Part shown: piece by piece, positions 60,487 through 64,000 of the stretch
Layout: each line of letters starts with the position of its first letter
Position numbering within the stretch: position 1 is the first letter of the stretch
NCBI GenBank assembly: GCA_902774115.1
Contig: CACYHH010000002.1
Span: 372,001-436,000, forward strand
DNA from: an uncultured Spirochaetales bacterium
Lineage (GTDB): Bacteria > UBP6 > UBA1177
Direction of reading: 5' to 3'
Length of the DNA: 64,000 nt
Position numbers and translations under genes: made by a program
Notes under the pieces: generated by a model
What the model saw: the letters and a program-made list of their open reading frames with translations, nothing else
Told to the model about the DNA's origin: nothing
Databases searched by the model: none

Positions 60487-61568
60487 TTCGATTCTATAAG
60501 CACTTTGCGTATTTCTTCTTTGACTTCCAGTTCGATTTTTTCGTCCCTAAGGATTTTCGTGAGTTCCGGAGCAAGATCGGAAAATGCAGGGATCAAGTCC
60601 TTTAACGCCGGGACAAATGCGAGTTTTGAATCGGTGATCCTGATATCTCCGGCGGTATTTGCCGTTCTGAACAGCGGAATTGCCGTTTCTTTGACGGTTT
60701 TTATGTCCGTATATTGCAGAAGAGCGGCGAAAAGTTCCTTGTGGGCAAACGGAATATTGTGAAAATCATAAAATAATCCGCCGCTTATCGCTGTTTTTAT
60801 AAAATAGGGCGCTTTGCCTGCAAAAGATGCACGCAGCTCTGCCGATTGTTTGAGAGCAAGTTTTTCTTTAAGTATCCGAAGCGCCTGCAAGCGGTCGTTG
60901 TCGCGCTGGGAAAGCATGAAGAGAAGCAGAATATCCGCACACGGATGTTCTTTCATGGCAACAAGGATCTTCGTTGTCTGCGGCTGCGAATCTATCTTGT
61001 AGAGTATCATGCCGGTCAGCTGCTCGATGTGTTCTTTCGGAACAAAAGCGAGTTTCGGCAGAGAAGAGAGATAGAATGCGAGAAAACTTATGTCCGCGTG
61101 ATCGATGAAACTATAGAGATCACGTGAAGCGATCTGGACAAGTTGTCTGTTTATGTTATCGGAAAAAGTAAAGCCGAAAAGATCGTATTTCCTGAAGATG
61201 AAACTTATGAGGTCGATAAGAAGACCGTTGTTGTTCCCGAGGATATCGGCAAATGTCTCACGAAGTTCTGTGTTGTTGTAAGTTATTGATTTCGTGAATA
61301 AATTCTTGATGTTTTCCTTCAGCATGTTTTTTGCAGGCTCGAAAAACATCCCGACCTTGTTTCCGTTTGCGGCTGCGTTTTTCAAAAAAATGTAAAAAGA
61401 GGATATGTCGAAAAGCCTGTTCGATTTGATGAGGTTTTTTATTATCAGATGCAGATCGGAAAATGCCTCTGCCTTATCTTTGTCACTTTCCGCAATCTCT
61501 TCCAGATAGCTTATGCAGGCTTTTAGCGGCTTGTCTTTGAATTGTTCCTTCTGTTCCTTCGTGGTCAA
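60483..61568 (-). CDS. Hypothetical helical protein between dapF and nadD
   Basis: The protein of about 361 residues is almost entirely alpha-helical with no signal peptide, cysteine motif or recognised domain (ISYLEEIAESDKDKAEAFSD, LIDLISFIFRKYDLFGFTF, TKILRDEKIELEVKEEIRKV). It could be a HEAT/TPR-like scaffold. The start is uncertain: TTG 61568 has GAAGGA seven bases upstream; GTG 61589 lies inside the dapF end with a poor site. Its neighbours link it by transcription only. Confidence 0.65.
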   Translation of the reverse strand: MTTKEQKEQFKDKPLKACISYLEEIAESDKDKAEAFSDLHLIIKNLIKSNRLFDISSFYIFLKNAAANGNKVGMFFEPAKNMLKENIKNLFTKSITYNNTELRETFADILGNNNGLLIDLISFIFRKYDLFGFTFSDNINRQLVQIASRDLYSFIDHADISFLAFYLSSLPKLAFVPKEHIEQLTGMILYKIDSQPQTTKILVAMKEHPCADILLLFMLSQRDNDRLQALRILKEKLALKQSAELRASFAGKAPYFIKTAISGGLFYDFHNIPFAHKELFAALLQYTDIKTVKETAIPLFRTANTAGDIRITDSKLAFVPALKDLIPAFSDLAPELTKILRDEKIELEVKEEIRKVLIESK

Positions 61569-61572
61569 GATA

Positions 61573-62379
61573 CTATCCTTCGAATTCACCTGTAAAAATT
61601 TTAAGAGGGATGCCTGAGATGACGGTTTCTCCGTCGCCGGTTATCGTGTAGTCAATGTCTCCGCCGGGAAATTTGACGGTAAATCTTTGATTCTGTTTGA
61701 TTTTTTTAGATATGAAAAGAGTGTTGACAACTGCTGCGCCGCCGGTTCCGCATGCTGGAGTTCTGCCTGCTCCGCGCTCGTAAACGTCGACTTTCGCGCA
61801 GTTTTTGACGAAATCTATATCTGTCACGAGTTCGACATTCGTTTCGTAGCCGAGTTCTTGCAGTTCCCAGAGTTCGCGGACATCGATCGTGCAGTTTTTC
61901 TCTTTTGCAATGTAGACTAAATGCGGGTTGCCGGTCGAAATGCCTGTCCGCTCGAAATCATGACCTTTTGCGGTAACGGTTTTTGTTTCGTCTAAAACTC
62001 TTATTTTCCCCAAAGTCGCGCTGATCCTGAAGGTGTTTCCCGCCTTTTCGCAGCGTGCTTCAAGAAGACCGTTGCCTGTTTCGATTTTCAGCGGATCGAA
62101 AGTCAGCCCGCAGTCTTTCGCGAGATAAAGTGCAAAGCAGCGGATCCCGTTTCCGCACATTTCAGCTGTTGAACCGTCGCTATTGAAAATCGTCATTTTT
62201 GCGTGTGCGTCTCTGCTTTCGGGGGAAGAGTGGAGAAGGATTCCGTCGGCTCCGATTCCGAATCTGCGGTCACAGATCCTGACGATATTCTCGGTTGTCA
62301 GTTTAAAACCGCCGAGTTCACGCTCGTTTATGATGACAAAATCATTTCCCGCGGCTGAATATTTAAAGAATTTGACCAT
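61573..62379 (-). CDS. dapF: Diaminopimelate epimerase
   Basis: It converts LL- to meso-diaminopimelate for lysine and peptidoglycan. The 268-residue protein has both catalytic cysteines: AEMCGNGIRCFALYLA and TPACGTGGAAVVN, with MVKFFKYSAAGNDFVII at the start and GIGADGIL. It begins three bases after gtrA in the same operon. Confidence 0.96.
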   Translation of the reverse strand: MVKFFKYSAAGNDFVIINERELGGFKLTTENIVRICDRRFGIGADGILLHSSPESRDAHAKMTIFNSDGSTAEMCGNGIRCFALYLAKDCGLTFDPLKIETGNGLLEARCEKAGNTFRISATLGKIRVLDETKTVTAKGHDFERTGISTGNPHLVYIAKEKNCTIDVRELWELQELGYETNVELVTDIDFVKNCAKVDVYERGAGRTPACGTGGAAVVNTLFISKKIKQNQRFTVKFPGGDIDYTITGDGETVISGIPLKIFTGEFEG

Positions 62380-62382
62380 TTA

Positions 62383-62889
62383 TCAGTTCTCGTCCTTGGG
62401 TTCGATGCGTTTCGGTTCTTCGTTTTTGAATCTGAAAACGACGAATTTGCTTCCGAAAAAGTTGGTGAACATTCCCGCTGCGATACCTCCGATATTGGCT
62501 AAATCAGGAGTGATGTTGTTGAAGATGAGCAGGAAAGTGTAGAAAGCGTATCTCGGAATGAGAGAGAAAAGGCTGACAGCGAAGAATTTTAAGAAAAGCT
62601 GGAACGAAACCCTCTGGTTTTCAGTCTCTTTGCCGAAAGTCCAGAAGTGGTTGACGAGATAGTTCTGGATAACTGCCGCGAGGTAGCCGAAAACTGGAAG
62701 AATGAAAAGAAGTATCGTGTCGGCTGTTGTTCTGTCTTTGCCTGCATTGACGTGCAGAAGCCACAGAAAAACGTGGTATATTACGGCGTCGGTGATGACT
62801 CCGAGGCTTCCTGTAACGCAGAAGCGCATGAACTGGAATTTCGTCAGAGCATTGAAAACATCCTTTAAATTTTTGAAAAATTCCTTCAT
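62383..62889 (-). CDS. GtrA-like family membrane protein
   Basis: The 168-residue protein has four membrane helices typical of GtrA (flippase-like proteins for polyprenyl-linked sugars): FMRFCVTGSLGVITDAVIYHVFLWLL, FILPVFGYLAAVIQNYLVNHFWTFG, FLKFFAVSLFSLIPRYAFYTFLL and NIGGIAAGMFTNFFGSKFVVF. The NHFWTF motif is characteristic. ATG 62889 follows AAGGAGAGACAA; a start at 62922 is rejected. It overlaps the prmA stop by four bases. Confidence 0.88.
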   Translation of the reverse strand: MKEFFKNLKDVFNALTKFQFMRFCVTGSLGVITDAVIYHVFLWLLHVNAGKDRTTADTILLFILPVFGYLAAVIQNYLVNHFWTFGKETENQRVSFQLFLKFFAVSLFSLIPRYAFYTFLLIFNNITPDLANIGGIAAGMFTNFFGSKFVVFRFKNEEPKRIEPKDEN

Positions 62890-63668
62890 TTGTCTCTCCT
62901 TTTCAAAAGATATCCTGACCATTCGTTTTCATTGGTTTTTTCGATAAGTTCAAACTCTTCCTCAAGCCCCATCCGCTGCATGAAAACAGGGGATTCGCTT
63001 TCAAGAACGCCCGAAAGCACGAGCCATTTCGAAGTGAGCCGCTTGAGATCGTCCGAAAGGAAATAGAGGACCGAAGAGATGATGTTGGCGATCACGAGAT
63101 CGTATTTCTCTTCGAATTTGAAAACAGGCTCGCTGCTTAAGGTTATTGAATCCTGAACATTGTTGAGAATCAGATTCTCGGCTGCGTTTTCGATCGCGTC
63201 GGTATCGTTGTCGACAGCTGTCGCATGTATCGAGTGTTTAAGTTTTACGGCGGCGATCGCCAGAATGCCTGAACCTGTGCCGGCATCAAATATCGTGTTC
63301 ACAGTGTTGTCTTTTTGAAGAACCTTTTCTACGAAGCCAAGAGCGAGTCTCGTCGTTTCGTGGTGACCCGTCCCGAAACCGCGTGCAGGGTTTATTATGA
63401 TGTCGCCTTCATCCTTTTTCCAAGGCGGAACTACGGTGAGAGAACCGATTTTTACCGGAACGAAGTATTCGCGCCAGGTCTCTTTCCAGTCTCCGTCGGA
63501 AATAACTGATATATTGTATTCTTTTAACTGTTCTTTAACTTTGTCGCTTTTCTCAAAATAAAGAATTGTTGCGTTTTCTTTTTCTTCACTTCCCAAAAAA
63601 CCTTCGATTTCCAGAAATCTGTCCGTTGACGAGTCTTTGGGTAGCGCTATCTGATACCACTGGTTCAT
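62886..63668 (-). CDS. prmA: Ribosomal protein L11 methyltransferase-like
   Basis: The 260-residue SAM-dependent methyltransferase has an N-terminal substrate-recognition domain and the Rossmann motif TIFDAGTGSGILAIAAVKL, with ATAVDNDTDAIENAAENLILN, YDLVIANIISSVLYFLSDDLKRL (the NxxxxxL catalytic loop) and INPARGFGTGHHETTRLAL, which is diagnostic of PrmA. GGAGGC precedes ATG 63668; the frame extends to 63722 without a ribosome site. It is the first gene of the operon. Confidence 0.93.
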   Translation of the reverse strand: MNQWYQIALPKDSSTDRFLEIEGFLGSEEKENATILYFEKSDKVKEQLKEYNISVISDGDWKETWREYFVPVKIGSLTVVPPWKKDEGDIIINPARGFGTGHHETTRLALGFVEKVLQKDNTVNTIFDAGTGSGILAIAAVKLKHSIHATAVDNDTDAIENAAENLILNNVQDSITLSSEPVFKFEEKYDLVIANIISSVLYFLSDDLKRLTSKWLVLSGVLESESPVFMQRMGLEEEFELIEKTNENEWSGYLLKRRDK

Positions 63669-63795
63669 TTCAGCCTCCGGCAAAATTGCGCGAAAGAATA
63701 ACCGTGAGACCGGAAAATGCAATTTTTATGTTTCTCATACAAATGAATTTTCTTGAAAAAAAATTCTATATAAGAATAATTGCGGGCGTTAAAAG

Positions 63796-63823
63796 TTGAT
63801 TGGAATTTTCGGATAACATTATA
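63796..63823 (+). promoter_or_regulatory. Candidate promoter for the right-edge lipoprotein
   Basis: TTGATT, a 16-nt spacer and ATTATA (or TTATAA two bases later), about 15 nt before the ATG at 63838. The distance to the start codon is short, so this call is tentative. Confidence 0.3.
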
Positions 63824-63837
63824 AAAAGGAGGGCTTC

Positions 63838-64000
63838 ATGAGGCGCTTTTTCAGTTTGATTTTGGTTTTTGTTCTGGTTTTTGCGGTCTTATCCTGCAAC
63901 AGCAAGAAGAAAAATAAGGAAAAACCTGCGTTCGAAGAACAGGTGACCCAGGAGGTTTCCGCGGAAGAAGGCGGAACCGTCAAAAATTCGGACGGTTCGA
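63838..64000 (+). CDS. Lipoprotein, 5' part only (cut by window edge)
   Basis: ATG after AAGGAGGGCTTC opens a frame beginning MRRFFSLILVFVLVFAVLSC, a lipoprotein signal peptide with the lipid Cys at 20, followed by a Lys-rich then Glu-rich spacer (SKKKNKEKPAFEEQVTQEVS). The frame is open at the right edge. The function cannot be judged. Confidence 0.75.
   Translation, partial: MRRFFSLILVFVLVFAVLSCNSKKKNKEKPAFEEQVTQEVSAEEGGTVKNSDGS

Overview
The window looks like a chromosome segment of a Gram-negative, probably anaerobic or host-associated bacterium of deltaproteobacterial/Myxococcota-like affinity; this placement is an inference. It carries full housekeeping blocks (translation, cell wall, primase/sigma-70) and several outer-surface lipoproteins in which the lipidated Cys is followed by an Asp/Glu/Pro-rich spacer and then DUF1566/Lcl, IgGFc-binding-like or FG-GAP domains. 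A PlsB-type acyltransferase, the YlxR+L7Ae fusion and the IgGFc-binding-like protein fit that affinity. Gene density is high, and start/stop overlaps (TGATG, TAATG, ATGA) are frequent.

Layout. 1-3000 is accessory: an XRE regulator (cut by the left edge), a two-gene radical-SAM RiPP locus whose precursor ends in a perfectly periodic six-Cys (CX3)5C core, and a four-helix-bundle/zinc-ribbon gene between two low-complexity TCGTCACG arrays. 3000-7455 is the glycine cleavage set gcvT-gcvH-gcvPA-gcvPB (minus), with a terminator between gcvH and gcvPA. 7564-12287 (minus) is an LpoA-like lipoprotein, trmD, a SPOUT-like RNA methyltransferase, rplS and an exported protein. 12432-21624 is surface and accessory: an IgGFc-binding-like lipoprotein, DUF1566 proteins, and two paralogous AAA/DUF4143 ATPases, each preceded by an array of repeats with an exact 33-bp period. 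21621-27510 has dgt, a short citrate synthase-like lyase, valS and a CDF transporter. 27600-30500 holds an acyltransferase, a small lipoprotein and a BRO-N protein between two copies of a 23-bp repeat. Then come a subtilase, hutU-TIGR02757-tex, tmRNA (tag ANNNFALAA), plsB, an FG-GAP lipoprotein and ribD. 43000-44515 has dinD and a broken DUF262/HNH gene. 44527-59938 is a CLC channel, dnaG-rpoD, rimP-nusA-ylxR-infB-rbfA, a class A PBP, rpmB and an ABC ATPase. 59929-63668 (minus) is prmA-gtrA-dapF-hypothetical-nadD. A truncated lipoprotein gene ends the window.

The most interesting signals are the (CX3)5C RiPP locus, the 33-bp-phased arrays before both DUF4143 ATPases (the last copy of the second overlaps a clear promoter), the TCGTCACG arrays around the four-helix-bundle gene, and the 23-bp repeat whose second copy follows the BRO-N stop codon and leads into an orphan in-frame reading-frame tail. 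More than a dozen sigma-70-like promoters can be read by eye, nearly all with a 16-nt spacer.
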